Below, piece after piece: positions 1-10,758 of a stretch of 64,000 nucleotides of DNA. Every line of letters begins with the position of its first letter. The first letter of the stretch is position 1. The DNA lies in assembly GCF_030246925.1 (NCBI RefSeq), contig NZ_CP126740.1, forward strand, positions 1,674,001-1,738,000, read 5' to 3'. Origin of the DNA: Microbacterium sp. zg-Y625. Lineage in GTDB: Bacteria > Actinomycetota > Actinomycetes > Actinomycetales > Microbacteriaceae. The position numbers and the translations under genes are program-made. Under the pieces are notes generated by a model that had not been told where the DNA came from, did no database searches, and worked only from the letters and a program-made list of their open reading frames with translations.

Positions 1-1
1 C

Positions 2-244
2 GACGGTCAGGCGCTTCATCTGGTCGAGCTGCATCCGGATTCGCTGGCGGAGACCCTGCCCGTGACGCTCTCGAGCGAACGCGGCCGCGCCTGGCTCCGC
101 ACCCTGAACGCGCTGCGTCTCGTTCTGGCCACCCGCTTGGGCATCGACGGCGAGGACGACCACGACGCGGGCGATCGACGCTTCGCCATCTACGACTGGC
201 TCGGCTATCGCCTCGACGGGCTGGTCGCGGCGCTCGGGCGATGA
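2..244 (+). CDS. DUF2017 family protein, C-terminal part only
   Basis: The reading frame is open from the left edge and ends in TGA; about 80 residues are visible and the N-terminus lies outside the window. The tail has a WLRTLNALRLVLATRLG helix, an acidic D/E-rich stretch, then YDWLGYRLDGLVAAL, which I recognise as the C-terminal signature of the actinobacterial DUF2017 family, often found near clpS. Its biochemical function is unknown. It converges with the kinase-like gene on the other strand, with only 28 bp between the two stop codons. Family assignment is from memory of the motif, so moderately sure. Confidence 0.7.
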   Translation, partial: DGQALHLVELHPDSLAETLPVTLSSERGRAWLRTLNALRLVLATRLGIDGEDDHDAGDRRFAIYDWLGYRLDGLVAALGR

Positions 245-272
245 CGCCGGGCCGCTCGTGCGCGCCGCGTCG

Positions 273-866
273 TCAGGGGATCTGGAACACGTGCGTCGCC
301 CGCTCGCGGGGACTGTTGCGTGCGAGGTGGCGTTCTTCCTGCTCGGCCCAACGGGTCCAATGCGGCCGGAAACTCTCGCCGTCGCGCGCCAGGGCCCGCG
401 CCTGGCGCGACGCTGCCGGCGACTCCAGCCACACCCGCACGTCGCCGAGCCGCGAATTCTCCGGCGTGAGCAGGCCGGCGCCCTCGACGATCAGCGGCAA
501 GGAGGGGTCCACCGCATGCGCCTCGGCGCGCGCGCCGACCTCCCAGTCCCAGCGTTGCCAGACACCGACCAGTCCACGCGCGTGGGGCCGCAGGATCTGG
601 TCGCGCGCGTAGACCGCGCCCTCCGAGAGGCCGTCCCAGCCGGGATAGAGGGAGTCGAGCGCCACGAGCTGCACGCGACCGCGCTGCGGCCACCGGGCGA
701 CGAGTTCGCGCGCGAGCGTGGATTTGCCCGCGCCGCTGCGCCCGTCGATGAGGACCACCGGATTGGACGCGCCCACGGCGAGCACCGCTGCAATGAGCCG
801 ATCCGTCGCCGTCCGCAGGGCCGGGGGCAGCGCGCGTTCGCTACTTCTTGAGGGCGCGGATGACAC
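273..866 (-). CDS. P-loop ATP-binding protein, uridine kinase-like
   Basis: A 197-residue protein with a clear Walker A motif, GRSGAGKST, at about residues 42-50, then VQLVALDSLYPGWDGL (a possible nucleotide or substrate-binding D) and PLIVEGAGLL, matching the overall plan of small nucleoside or shikimate kinase-like P-loop proteins. The substrate cannot be read from the sequence. The GTG start overlaps the end of the upstream GerW-like gene by 26 bp, so the two are probably co-transcribed and translationally coupled. Actinobacterial genomes often annotate such proteins as AAA family ATPase or uridine kinase; the catalytic assignment remains inference. Confidence 0.75.
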   Translation of the reverse strand: MSSAPSRSSERALPPALRTATDRLIAAVLAVGASNPVVLIDGRSGAGKSTLARELVARWPQRGRVQLVALDSLYPGWDGLSEGAVYARDQILRPHARGLVGVWQRWDWEVGARAEAHAVDPSLPLIVEGAGLLTPENSRLGDVRVWLESPAASRQARALARDGESFRPHWTRWAEQEERHLARNSPRERATHVFQIP

Positions 867-1161
867 GGCTCAGTGCGCGGCCGGCGACCCACACGAAGGG
901 AATCGCTACGGCGAGGAACGAGACGATGTTCGGCTCGAACCGCAGATCGTCACCCTTGCGCACGTAGGCGCCGAGCGGAATGGCATAGCCACCGCCGCCG
1001 CCACCGCCGTTGCCGTCGGCATCCGCCCCTCCGCCGAACCCCGACCAGGCGAGGGCGACAGGGACGAGGGTGATGCCATCGAGCTCCTGCTTCTCCCCGT
1101 AGACGCTGGTGACGCCGTAAGAAGCGGACTGCTTGCCGAGATCCAGTGCGATGTTGGCCAT
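841..1161 (-). CDS. GerW/YtfJ-family-like protein
   Basis: A 106-residue protein. Residues about 45-67 carry the Gly-rich run typical of the GerW (YtfJ) family (GFGGG, later GGGGGGGYAIPLGAYV). A C-terminal hydrophobic segment (VSFLAVAIPFVWVAGRAL) could anchor it in the membrane, followed by a basic tail. In Bacillus, YtfJ is a spore germination protein; this organism is very probably not a spore former, so the role here is unknown. It is preceded by TACGGT exactly six bases before the ATG, so a leaderless mRNA is likely. It leads a two-gene unit with the kinase-like gene. Confidence 0.65.
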   Translation of the reverse strand: MANIALDLGKQSASYGVTSVYGEKQELDGITLVPVALAWSGFGGGADADGNGGGGGGGYAIPLGAYVRKGDDLRFEPNIVSFLAVAIPFVWVAGRALSRVIRALKK

Positions 1162-1173
1162 CCCCCCACCGTA
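1162..1173 (-). promoter_or_regulatory. -10 box and 6-nt spacer, leaderless start of the GerW-like gene
   Basis: TACGGT followed by GGGGGG and then ATG. The expected start of transcription coincides with the A of the ATG, as in actinobacterial leaderless genes. Confidence 0.5.
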
Positions 1174-1238
1174 CCGGGCCGCGCGCCTGCGTCCCAGCGT
1201 ATGGCGGGGGTCGATTCACGGGCGGGGCGGGCCAGGGG

Positions 1239-2504
1239 TCAGTGCTCGGGCGGGCGCGGGGGCCGCGGGTTGGTCGGCAGCGCACCGAGGTCGCGGGTGC
1301 CGCCCAGGAGGGTCGCGCGTGTGACGGCCGCGCGCCCGAATCGCTCGCGCGCGCCGTCGAGGGCCTCTTCCACCCGCCGCCAGTCCTCGTCGTCGTCCCA
1401 GAGCGCCAGGGGCGCGACGCCGGCCGGTCGCAGATTCTCGGCGCGTACGCCGATGAGCCGCACCGGCATGCGCAGGTCGATCTGGTGGAAGAGGTCCCAC
1501 GCGGCATCCCCGATCCGCTGGCCGACAGCCGTCGGCTCAGGGAGCGTCTGCGAGCGGCTGAGGGTGGAGAAGTCGGCGAAGCGAAGCTTCAGCGCGATGG
1601 TCGCCGCCTCCCAGCCGTTCGACCGCAGGCGCGCGCCGACGCGATCCGCGAGCCGGCGCAACTCGGTGCGCAGCACGGCCGGGTCGGCGATGTCGTCGTG
1701 GAAGGTCTCCTCGTGTCCGACGCTCTTCTCGATGCGCTCGGTGTGCACTTCCCGGGCGTCGATGCCGCGCGCGAGGTGCCAGATCCGCTCGCCCATGGCG
1801 GGACCGAGCGCCCGGTCCAGCACGCCGCGGGGGGTGGCGAGCACGTCTGCCACGGTGCGGATGCCGCGCGTCTCGAGCGCAACGGTCGCCTTGGGACCGA
1901 CGCCCCACAGCGCGCTCACCGGCCGCGCCGAGAGGAACGCCTGCGTGTCGGATGCGCGCACGATGAGCATGCCGTCGGGCTTGGAGATGGTGGATGCCAT
2001 CTTGGCGACGTGCTTGGTGGCCGCCACCCCCACGCTGCACGTCAGGCCGGTCTCTTCGAGGACCCGTACCCGCAGCATCCGCCCGATCTCCCCCGGCGAT
2101 CCCCAGAGGCGTCGCGCCCCGTGGACGTCGAGGAAGGCCTCGTCGATCGACAGCGGTTCGACCAGCGGAGTGATCGAGTGGAAGATCTCCATGACCTGCT
2201 GGGACAGCGCGAGATAGCGATCGAAGTGCGGGGCGACGACCGTCGCCTGCGGGCACAGGCGCAGCGCCTGGCTCACCGGCATGGCCGACCGCACCCCGAA
2301 GCGACGTGCCTCGTACGAGGCGCTCGAGACGACGCTGCGCCCCTCGGGCGACCCGATGATGATGGGCTTGCCCTTCAGCGAGGGGTTGTCGAGCACCTCC
2401 ACCGCGGCGTAGAACGCGTCCATATCGACGTGGAGGATGCGCGTGCCGGTGTCGTCGGCGCCGTCCGGTGAGACGATGCGCCCCGTTCCGTCCCCGCGTC
2501 CCAT
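1239..2504 (-). CDS. dinB: DNA polymerase IV (Y family)
   Basis: A 421-residue translesion polymerase. The catalytic metal-binding motif HVDMDAFYAAVE lies near residues 25-36 and the second motif, SIDEAFLDV, near 119-127 with the D-E pair. A helix-hairpin-helix stretch follows (VSALWGVGPKATVALETRGI, about 195-215), then the little-finger domain. A Pro-rich tail ends the protein; I do not see an obvious canonical clamp-binding pentapeptide there. The ATG is preceded by a GGGGAAGATGGGG-type purine stretch. It lies downstream of gatB in the same direction, separated by the palindromic repeat array, which probably uncouples the two genes. Confidence 0.95.
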   Translation of the reverse strand: MGRGDGTGRIVSPDGADDTGTRILHVDMDAFYAAVEVLDNPSLKGKPIIIGSPEGRSVVSSASYEARRFGVRSAMPVSQALRLCPQATVVAPHFDRYLALSQQVMEIFHSITPLVEPLSIDEAFLDVHGARRLWGSPGEIGRMLRVRVLEETGLTCSVGVAATKHVAKMASTISKPDGMLIVRASDTQAFLSARPVSALWGVGPKATVALETRGIRTVADVLATPRGVLDRALGPAMGERIWHLARGIDAREVHTERIEKSVGHEETFHDDIADPAVLRTELRRLADRVGARLRSNGWEAATIALKLRFADFSTLSRSQTLPEPTAVGQRIGDAAWDLFHQIDLRMPVRLIGVRAENLRPAGVAPLALWDDDEDWRRVEEALDGARERFGRAAVTRATLLGGTRDLGALPTNPRPPRPPEH

Positions 2505-2534
2505 AACCCCATCTTCCCCGCATCCCCCGACACC

Positions 2535-2724
2535 CGAGTGAGTATTCGGGCTCCCGAGTGAGTATTCGGGCTCCCGAGTGAGTATTCGACGTGCCGAGCG
2601 AGTATTCGCGCCGGGACGTCTCCCCGGCCGCGAATACGCACTCGCGTCAGCGAATACTCACTCGGCACCGTGAGTACTCACTCGGCACCGTGAGTACTCA
2701 CTCGGCGCCGCGAATACTCACTCG
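2535..2724. repeat. 20-bp-period palindromic repeat array (core CGAGTGAGTATTCG)
   Basis: Four copies of the 14-bp core in plus orientation start at 2535, 2555, 2575 and 2595. Five copies in the opposite orientation start at 2631, 2651, 2671, 2691 and 2711. Every step is exactly 20 bp. Copies 1-4 pair with the first four reverse copies around one shared centre at 2619.5. The centre is a short GC hairpin (GCCGGG at 2610-2615, CCCGGC at 2623-2628). Variants are few: C for T in copy 4, and tgagtactcactcg-type units at 2671 and 2691. The whole can fold into one very long stem. The gatB stop codon lies in the outermost reverse copy. It may act as terminator, REP/BIME-like element or protein-binding array; function is unknown. 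Confidence 0.9.
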
Positions 2725-4247
2725 GCGGCGCGGGTGAGGATCAGCTCGCGCACGCGCGCGGCGTCGGCCTGGCCCTTCATCGCTTTCATCACGGCTCCGA
2801 TCACGGCGCCGGCGGCTTGTACCTTGCCGTCGCGGATCTTCGCGAGGACATCCGGCTGGGATGCCAGCGCCTCGTCGATCGCGGCGATCAGCGCGCCGTC
2901 ATCCGAGACCACTGCCAGACCCCGAGCATCCACGACCTCCTGCGGCGAGCCCTCGCCGGCGATGACGCCCTCGAGCACCTGGCGCGCGAGCTTGTCGTTG
3001 AGAGTGCCCGCGTCCACGAGCTGCTGCAGCTGCGCCACGTGCTCCGGCGACACCAGCTCGCTGGGCTCGCGACCGGCGGCGTTCGCGGTGCGGGTGATCT
3101 CGCCGGTCCACCACTTGTGGGCTGCGGACGGCGCCGCGCCGGCAGCAATCGTCGCCTCGACCTCGGCGACCAGGCCGCCGTTGACGAGGTGCTGGAACTC
3201 CTGGTCGGTGAAGCCCCAGTCCGCCTTCAGGCGGCGACGGCGGGTCGCCGGCGCCTCGGGGAGCGCAGCACGCAGCTCCTCGATCAGCTCGGCGGACGGC
3301 GCGACGGGCAGCAGGTCGGGCTCCGGGAAGTACCGGTAGTCGTCGGCATCCGACTTCGGGCGACCCGGCGACGTCGTCCCGGTGTCCTCGTGCCAGTGGC
3401 GCGTCTCCTGGATGATCGTGCCGCCGTCGGCGAGGATCGCCGCCTGCCGCTGGATCTCGTACCGCACGGCCCGCTCGACGGAACGCATCGAGTTGACGTT
3501 CTTCGTCTCGGTGCGCGTCCCGAGCGGCGGCGTGGGCTCACCCGGCGCAACGCGCGGACGCAGCGACACGTTCGCATCGCACCGCAGGTTGCCGCGTTCC
3601 ATCTTCGCTTCCGAGATCCCCAGGCCCCGCACGATGTCGCGAATGGTCGCGATGTACGCCTTCGCGATCTCGGGCGCACGGTGCTCGGCGCCGATGATCG
3701 GCTTGGTCACGATCTCCACCAGCGGCACGCCGGCGCGGTTGTAGTCCACGAGCGAGTACTCGGCGCCCTGGATGCGGCCGGTCGAGCCACCCATGTGGGT
3801 GAGCTTGCCGGCATCCTCCTCCATGTGCGCGCGCTCGATCGGGATCGTGACGATCTCGCCGTCGGAGAGTTCGATCTCCACGGAGCCTTCGAAGGCGATC
3901 GGCTCGTCGTACTGCGAGATCTGGTAGTTCTTGCCGAGGTCGGGGTAGAAGTAGTTCTTCCGCGCGAACCGGCTGGACGGCGCGATCGAGCAGCCCAGCG
4001 CCAGACCCAGGCTGATCGACGAGCGCACGGCCTCGGCGTTGACGACCGGCATCGACCCGGGAAGGCCCATGTCGACGGGAGCGACCAGCGTGTTGGGGCC
4101 AGCCCCGTGGTTCTTCTCGTTGGCGGGGTTCCCCGCCGCGGAGAACATCTTCGTCTCGGTGTTGAGCTCGACGTGCACTTCGAACCCGAGCACGGGCTCG
4201 AACAGTTCGAGGGCCTTGTCGAAGTCCATGAGCTTTGCCTTCGCCAT
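2718..4247 (-). CDS. gatB: Asp-tRNA(Asn)/Glu-tRNA(Gln) amidotransferase subunit B
   Basis: 509 residues, normal for GatB. The N-terminal GatB catalytic domain includes [10 protein letters not shown] (about 21-30), the [20 protein letters not shown] block (about 92-111) and [17 protein letters not shown] (about 162-178). The C-terminal Yqey/GatB tail domain ends in VREL. With GatA and GatC it converts misacylated Glu-tRNA(Gln) or Asp-tRNA(Asn) to the correct amide form; GatB holds the tRNA and kinase activity. Its ATG shares one base with the gatA stop. The last codons are GCC GAG TGA, where GAGTGA belongs to the first unit of the repeat array. Confidence 0.98.
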   Translation of the reverse strand: MAKAKLMDFDKALELFEPVLGFEVHVELNTETKMFSAAGNPANEKNHGAGPNTLVAPVDMGLPGSMPVVNAEAVRSSISLGLALGCSIAPSSRFARKNYFYPDLGKNYQISQYDEPIAFEGSVEIELSDGEIVTIPIERAHMEEDAGKLTHMGGSTGRIQGAEYSLVDYNRAGVPLVEIVTKPIIGAEHRAPEIAKAYIATIRDIVRGLGISEAKMERGNLRCDANVSLRPRVAPGEPTPPLGTRTETKNVNSMRSVERAVRYEIQRQAAILADGGTIIQETRHWHEDTGTTSPGRPKSDADDYRYFPEPDLLPVAPSAELIEELRAALPEAPATRRRRLKADWGFTDQEFQHLVNGGLVAEVEATIAAGAAPSAAHKWWTGEITRTANAAGREPSELVSPEHVAQLQQLVDAGTLNDKLARQVLEGVIAGEGSPQEVVDARGLAVVSDDGALIAAIDEALASQPDVLAKIRDGKVQAAGAVIGAVMKAMKGQADAARVRELILTRAAE

Positions 4248-5758
4248 CAGCGGGTCCCTCCCAGAATCGGTGCACGGTCCAGCAGCGGGCCGCCCCAGCG
4301 GTCGACGAGCACGGCCTCCACCGCAGCGCCGACCCGGTACAGCCGCGCGTCCTCACGGACGGGTGCGAGGAACTGGATGCCGACGGGCAGTCCGTCCTCG
4401 GCGGCGAGCCCTGAGGGCACCGAGATGCCGGGGACGCCGGCGAGGTTCGCCGGGATCGTGGTGACGTCGTTGAGGTACATCTGCAGCGGGTCGTCGATCT
4501 TCTCGCCGAGGCGGAAGGCCGTGGTCGGAGCGGACGGCGTCGCGATGACGTCCACCTGCGCGAAGGCCTCATCGAAGTCCTGCTGGATGAGGGTTCGCAC
4601 CTTCTGCGCCGAGCCGTAGTAGGCGTCGTAGTAGCCGGCGGACAGCGCGTAGGTGCCGAGGATCACGCGGCGCTTGACCTCGGGACCGAAGCCGGCGTCG
4701 CGGGTGGCGGCCATGACGTCCTCGACGGTGCCGCCGGGGACGTTCACGCGCATGCCGAAACGCACCGAGTCGAACTTCGCCAGGTTGCTGGATGCTTCGG
4801 CGGGAAGGATCAGGTAGTACGCGGCGACGCCGTACTCGAAGTGCGGCGCGCTGATCTCCACGATCTCGGCGCCCTGGGCCTGCATCGCCTCGAGAGCCTC
4901 GTGGAACGACGCCGACACGCCGGCCTGGAACCCGCTGTCGGGGAGCTCCTTGATGACGCCGACCCGAAGGCCCTTGAGCACGTCGCCGCGGGCGCCCTCG
5001 CGGGCGGCCTCGGTGAACGACGGCCACCGGTCGGTGAGCGACGTGGCGTCGTGGGGGTCGTGCCCGGCGATGACGTCGTGCAGCAGCGCGGAATCCAGCA
5101 CCGTGCGCGAGACCGGCCCGACCTGGTCGAGGCTGGATGCCAGCGCGATCGCGCCGTAGCGGCTCACGCCGCCGTAGGTCGGCTTCATGCCGACCGTGCC
5201 GGTCACGTGCGCAGGCTGGCGGATCGAGCCGCCGGTGTCCGAGCCGAGGGCGAGGGGCGCCTCGAAGGCGGCGACGGCGGCGGCAGAACCGCCGCCCGAG
5301 CCGCCGGGGATCCGGTCGAGATCCCACGGGTTGCGGGTGGGGCCGTATGCCGAGTGCTCGGTGGAGGAGCCCATCGCGAACTCGTCCATGTTGGTCTTGC
5401 CGAGCGGGACGAGGCCGGCGGCACGTGACCGAGCGACGACGGTCGCGTCGTACGGGGACATGAAGCCCTCGAGGATCTTCGACCCGCTCGTGGACGGCAT
5501 GTCGGTCGTGACCAGCACGTCCTTGATCGCCAGCGGAACGCCGGCGACCGGACCGAGCTGCTCGCCGGCGGCGCGGCGGCGGTCGATGTCGGCGGCGACG
5601 TCGAGCGCGTGGCCGCTCACGTGGAGGAACGCATGCACGTCGCCGTCGACGGCGGCGATGCGGTCGAGGTGCGCCTGCGTCGCTTCGACGCTCGACACCT
5701 CGCCCGTCGACAGGGCGGTCGCGAGGTCCGCGGCGGAAAGGCGGGTCAGATCGGTCAC
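4247..5758 (-). CDS. gatA: Asp-tRNA(Asn)/Glu-tRNA(Gln) amidotransferase subunit A
   Basis: 503 residues, amidase-signature family. The catalytic Lys lies in [10 protein letters not shown] (about 75-84) and the Ser-cisSer pair in the [20 protein letters not shown] stretch with the following [11 protein letters not shown] motif (about 152-185). It releases ammonia from glutamine for the transamidation done with GatB. The start is a GTG whose GTGA overlaps the gatC stop by four bases, so translation is coupled; the 3' end overlaps gatB by one base. This is a standard gatC-gatA-gatB operon. Confidence 0.98.
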   Translation of the reverse strand: MTDLTRLSAADLATALSTGEVSSVEATQAHLDRIAAVDGDVHAFLHVSGHALDVAADIDRRRAAGEQLGPVAGVPLAIKDVLVTTDMPSTSGSKILEGFMSPYDATVVARSRAAGLVPLGKTNMDEFAMGSSTEHSAYGPTRNPWDLDRIPGGSGGGSAAAVAAFEAPLALGSDTGGSIRQPAHVTGTVGMKPTYGGVSRYGAIALASSLDQVGPVSRTVLDSALLHDVIAGHDPHDATSLTDRWPSFTEAAREGARGDVLKGLRVGVIKELPDSGFQAGVSASFHEALEAMQAQGAEIVEISAPHFEYGVAAYYLILPAEASSNLAKFDSVRFGMRVNVPGGTVEDVMAATRDAGFGPEVKRRVILGTYALSAGYYDAYYGSAQKVRTLIQQDFDEAFAQVDVIATPSAPTTAFRLGEKIDDPLQMYLNDVTTIPANLAGVPGISVPSGLAAEDGLPVGIQFLAPVREDARLYRVGAAVEAVLVDRWGGPLLDRAPILGGTR

Positions 5759-6054
5759 TGCTCTTCTCCCAGGATCGCGGTCACGCGGAAGCGGCCGTCA
5801 GCGGCGTCGGGTGCGTTCTGCAGCACCTGGTCGACCGTGAGCATGTCGCCGGGGACATCGGGGCGGAAGACGTTCTGCAGCGGAACCGGGTGACTCGTCG
5901 CGGGCACATCCGCGGTGGCGACCTGAGACACCTTCGCGATGTTGTCGACGATCACGTCGAGCTGCCCGGTGAGCTGCTCGACCTCCTCGTCGCTGAGCTG
6001 GATCCGGGCGAGCACACCGAGGTGGCGAACGAGATCGGGGGTGATTTCTGACAC
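5755..6054 (-). CDS. gatC: Asp-tRNA(Asn)/Glu-tRNA(Gln) amidotransferase subunit C
   Basis: 99 residues, with the family pattern: an N-terminal helix ([20 protein letters not shown]), a middle helix, and a C-terminal LRPDVPGD-like segment ([20 protein letters not shown]). GatC stabilises GatA and the heterotrimer. First gene of the gat operon. The GTG start is chosen because TAGACT ends six bases upstream, which fits a leaderless transcript; it is divergent from the acyl-CoA ligase gene. Confidence 0.96.
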   Translation of the reverse strand: MSEITPDLVRHLGVLARIQLSDEEVEQLTGQLDVIVDNIAKVSQVATADVPATSHPVPLQNVFRPDVPGDMLTVDQVLQNAPDAADGRFRVTAILGEEQ

Positions 6055-6066
6055 CCCGCAAGTCTA
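6055..6066 (-). promoter_or_regulatory. -10 box, leaderless start of gatC
   Basis: TAGACT, then TGCGGG, then GTG. The same hexamer with the same spacing precedes mnmA. Confidence 0.6.
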
Positions 6067-6120
6067 CGCGGGCGCCCCGGCCCGCCCCGCACCGGTCAGT
6101 GCCCCCGCCCGCTGGCCCAA

Positions 6121-6132
6121 TAGGGTGTGCAG
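6121..6132 (+). promoter_or_regulatory. -10 box, leaderless start of the acyl-CoA ligase
   Basis: TAGGGT, then GTGCAG, then GTG at 6133. This favours the second of two in-frame GTG codons as the start. Divergent from the gatC promoter about 55 bp away. Confidence 0.5.
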
Positions 6133-7833
6133 GTGATCACGTACGACCCGCCCCGCCCGTGGATCCGCAGCTACGCCGAGGGCGTGCCCGCCGATCTGCC
6201 GCCCGTCTCGGGCTCGCTCGTCGACATCGTCGCGGCGTCCGCCCGTGACTACCCCGATGCCCCGGCGCTGCAGTTCTTCGGCCTCGAGACGACCTATCGT
6301 CGGCTCGAGGAGCAGATCGATCGCGCCGCAGCCGCGCTGCACGCCCGCGGCGTGCGCGCCGGTGACCCCGTTGCGATCGTGCTGCCGAACTGTCCTCAGC
6401 ACATCGTCGCGTTCTATGCCGTCCTGCGCCTGGGGGCGGTGGTGGTGGAGCACAACCCGATCTACACGCCCCGCGAGCTGCGCAAGCAGTTCGAGGACCA
6501 CGGCGCGAAGCACGCGATCGTGTGGAGCAAGGTCGTCGCCACCGTGCAGGAGTTCCCCGCCGATCTCGTGGTGCCCGACCTCATCTCTGTGGATGTCACC
6601 GAGGCCATGCCGCTGCGCCTGCGCCTGGCCATGAGGCTGCCCATCGCGAAGGCGCGGGAATCGCGCGCAGCGCTGACCGAGAGTGTCACCGGCGTCACCC
6701 CGTGGCGGCGGATCGTCGGACATGAGCCGCTGCCTGCGTCGCACCCGCGGCCCACCGTCGACGACCTGGCGATCATCCAGTACACCAGCGGCACCACGGG
6801 AACCCCCAAGGGTGCCGCGCTGACGCACCGCAACCTGCTCGCCAACGCGGCGCAGGCGCAGGCGTGGGTGCCCTCGATCCAGCGAGGCAAGGGCTGCGTC
6901 GTCTACGCCGTGCTGCCGATGTTCCACGCGTACGGATTGACCCTGTGCCTCACCTTCGCGATGTCGATGGGGGCGCGCCTCGTGCTCTTCCCGAAGTTCG
7001 ACCCCGACCTCGTGCTGCCGGTGGTCAAGAAGCATCCCGCCACCTTCCTCCCGCTCGTCCCGCCCATCGCCGATCGGCTGCTGTCCGCAGCCCGGGCGAA
7101 GGGGGTCTCCCTCACGGGCATCGAGATCGCGATCTCCGGCGCCATGGCGCTGCCGCACGAACTGGTGGTGCCGTTCGAAGAGGCAACGGGCGGCCACCTC
7201 GTCGAAGGGTACGGACTGTCGGAGTGCTCGCCCGTGCTCATGGCCAACCCGGTGGCCGACAACCGGGTGCCCGGCACGGTCGGCCTCCCGCTTCCCGGCA
7301 CTGAATGCCGCGTCGTCGACCCCGACCACCCCACGGCGGACGTGGCGCCCGGCGAGCGCGGCGAGCTGCTCGTCCGCGGTCCGCAGGTCTTCAGCGGCTA
7401 CTACGGCCGCCCTGAGGAGACGGAGCACGTCTTCGTCGACGGCTGGTTCCGCACCGGAGACATCGTCACCATCGACGAGGACGGATTCGTCCGCATCGTC
7501 GACCGGATCAAGGAACTCATCATCACCGGTGGCTTCAACGTCGCCCCGACGGAGGTCGAGATCGCGCTGCGACAGCATCCGCTGGTGAAGGATGCCGCCG
7601 TCGTGGGGCTTCCCAGCCAGCACGCCGGCGAGGAGGTCGTCGCCGCCGTGATCGTCGACGAGGGCGCGGAGGTGGACCCGGAGTTCATCCGGGAGTTCGT
7701 CCGCGGCATCCTCACCCCCTACAAGGTGCCTCGTCGCATCTTCGTCGTCGACGAACTGCCGAAGTCGCTCATCGGCAAGGTGCTGCGCAAGCAGGTGCGG
7801 GAGTTGCTGGAGGCGCGCGTCGACGCCGGGTGA
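6133..7833 (+). CDS. AMP-dependent long-chain acyl-CoA ligase (FadD-like)
   Basis: 566 residues with every ANL-family core motif: the P-loop-like YTSGTTGTPKGAALTH (about 217-232), VEGYGLSECSP (about 357-367), the ATP-binding GWFRTGDI (about 436-443), the hinge IVDRIKELIITGGFNVAPTE (about 454-473) and the catalytic C-terminal Lys in LIGKVLRKQVRE. It most likely activates fatty acids to acyl-CoA through acyl-AMP; chain length cannot be read. GTG at 6127 in the same frame is an alternative start two codons upstream. Monocistronic, followed after 6 bp by the convergent DUF4262 gene. Confidence 0.9.
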   Translation: MITYDPPRPWIRSYAEGVPADLPPVSGSLVDIVAASARDYPDAPALQFFGLETTYRRLEEQIDRAAAALHARGVRAGDPVAIVLPNCPQHIVAFYAVLRLGAVVVEHNPIYTPRELRKQFEDHGAKHAIVWSKVVATVQEFPADLVVPDLISVDVTEAMPLRLRLAMRLPIAKARESRAALTESVTGVTPWRRIVGHEPLPASHPRPTVDDLAIIQYTSGTTGTPKGAALTHRNLLANAAQAQAWVPSIQRGKGCVVYAVLPMFHAYGLTLCLTFAMSMGARLVLFPKFDPDLVLPVVKKHPATFLPLVPPIADRLLSAARAKGVSLTGIEIAISGAMALPHELVVPFEEATGGHLVEGYGLSECSPVLMANPVADNRVPGTVGLPLPGTECRVVDPDHPTADVAPGERGELLVRGPQVFSGYYGRPEETEHVFVDGWFRTGDIVTIDEDGFVRIVDRIKELIITGGFNVAPTEVEIALRQHPLVKDAAVVGLPSQHAGEEVVAAVIVDEGAEVDPEFIREFVRGILTPYKVPRRIFVVDELPKSLIGKVLRKQVRELLEARVDAG

Positions 7834-7839
7834 GCGTGC

Positions 7840-8334
7840 TCACAACGCCGTGAACTCGCCCGGGCGCGGCTGGATCCATGGCGGGTCCGCGTACCCGGCC
7901 TGACCGGGAAAACGCCCGCCGCGGTCGGGATGGCTGAGCTGCAGCACCGGCACCGACGCCTCATCGGGACGCTGGTAGAAGCGGTTGGCGGCGAAGACGA
8001 TCGATCCGGGGTTGGGAACGGCTTCCACCCGAAGCCGGCGCAGCCGGTGGTCGACGGTGACCCGTTCGCCCGGCGTGAGATCGGCGCCCGCGCGGTTCCG
8101 TGCCGCCAGCTCGTTGAGCACCGCCGCCGTGTCGTGGGGGCAGAGCCCGAAGACCAGGAGCTCGGGATGCCCCATGCCGAAGAGCCCGACGGTGTAGGCG
8201 AATGAGGTCTGGTGTCGCTCACCGTCGCCCCCGACGTACTGGATGAAAGTGCCGTGCGCGCGGATCACCTGCGCGGTGTACCGGTCCTCTTGATCGAGCC
8301 ACGCCTGGAGGTGCGGCTCGGGATTCAGGGTCAT
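7840..8334 (-). CDS. DUF4262 domain-containing protein
   Basis: 164 residues. The order of motifs (IQYVGGDGERHQTSFAYTVG, then GHPELLVFGL, then a C-terminal VLQLSHPDRGGRFP) is that of DUF4262, a family of unknown function widespread in actinobacteria and often near defence or regulatory genes. The ATG is preceded by GAGAGAGGA as a ribosome binding site with a leader of about 28 nt; an in-frame upstream ATG has no such site. No catalytic site can be named. Confidence 0.75.
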   Translation of the reverse strand: MTLNPEPHLQAWLDQEDRYTAQVIRAHGTFIQYVGGDGERHQTSFAYTVGLFGMGHPELLVFGLCPHDTAAVLNELAARNRAGADLTPGERVTVDHRLRRLRVEAVPNPGSIVFAANRFYQRPDEASVPVLQLSHPDRGGRFPGQAGYADPPWIQPRPGEFTAL

Positions 8335-8368
8335 GGGATGTCCTCTCTCTCGGATGGCTCGAGAGTAG

Positions 8369-8374
8369 AACATA
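8369..8374 (-). promoter_or_regulatory. -10 box of the DUF4262 gene
   Basis: TATGTT about 34 bases before the ATG, with a Shine-Dalgarno sequence in between. This is a conventional leadered promoter; no convincing -35 box is seen. Confidence 0.4.
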
Positions 8375-8390
8375 CCTACGACACTGGCAC

Positions 8391-10742
<2,352 letters not shown>

Positions 10743-10758
10743 GGACGACCCTCGGACG

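Noticed and set aside
718..2471. Long plus-strand open frames opposite dinB and the small upstream genes
   Set aside because: Low-complexity Arg/Ala-rich translation, no start signal, and dinB is certain on the minus strand.
2535..2724. Considered the repeat array as a CRISPR
   Set aside because: The unit is 20 bp with a 14-bp core and only 6-bp, near-constant gaps, in both orientations, without spacers or cas genes.
3745..3765. A sequence resembling the CGAGTGAGTATTCG repeat inside gatB (gagcgagtactcggc)
   Set aside because: It encodes the conserved Glu-Tyr-Ser-Leu-Val-Asp-Tyr stretch of GatB and has no 20-bp partners, so similarity is by chance.
6064..7623. Minus-strand frame of about 520 codons opposite the acyl-CoA ligase
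   Set aside because: The plus strand has all ANL motifs; the minus frame is His/Arg/Asp-rich antisense.
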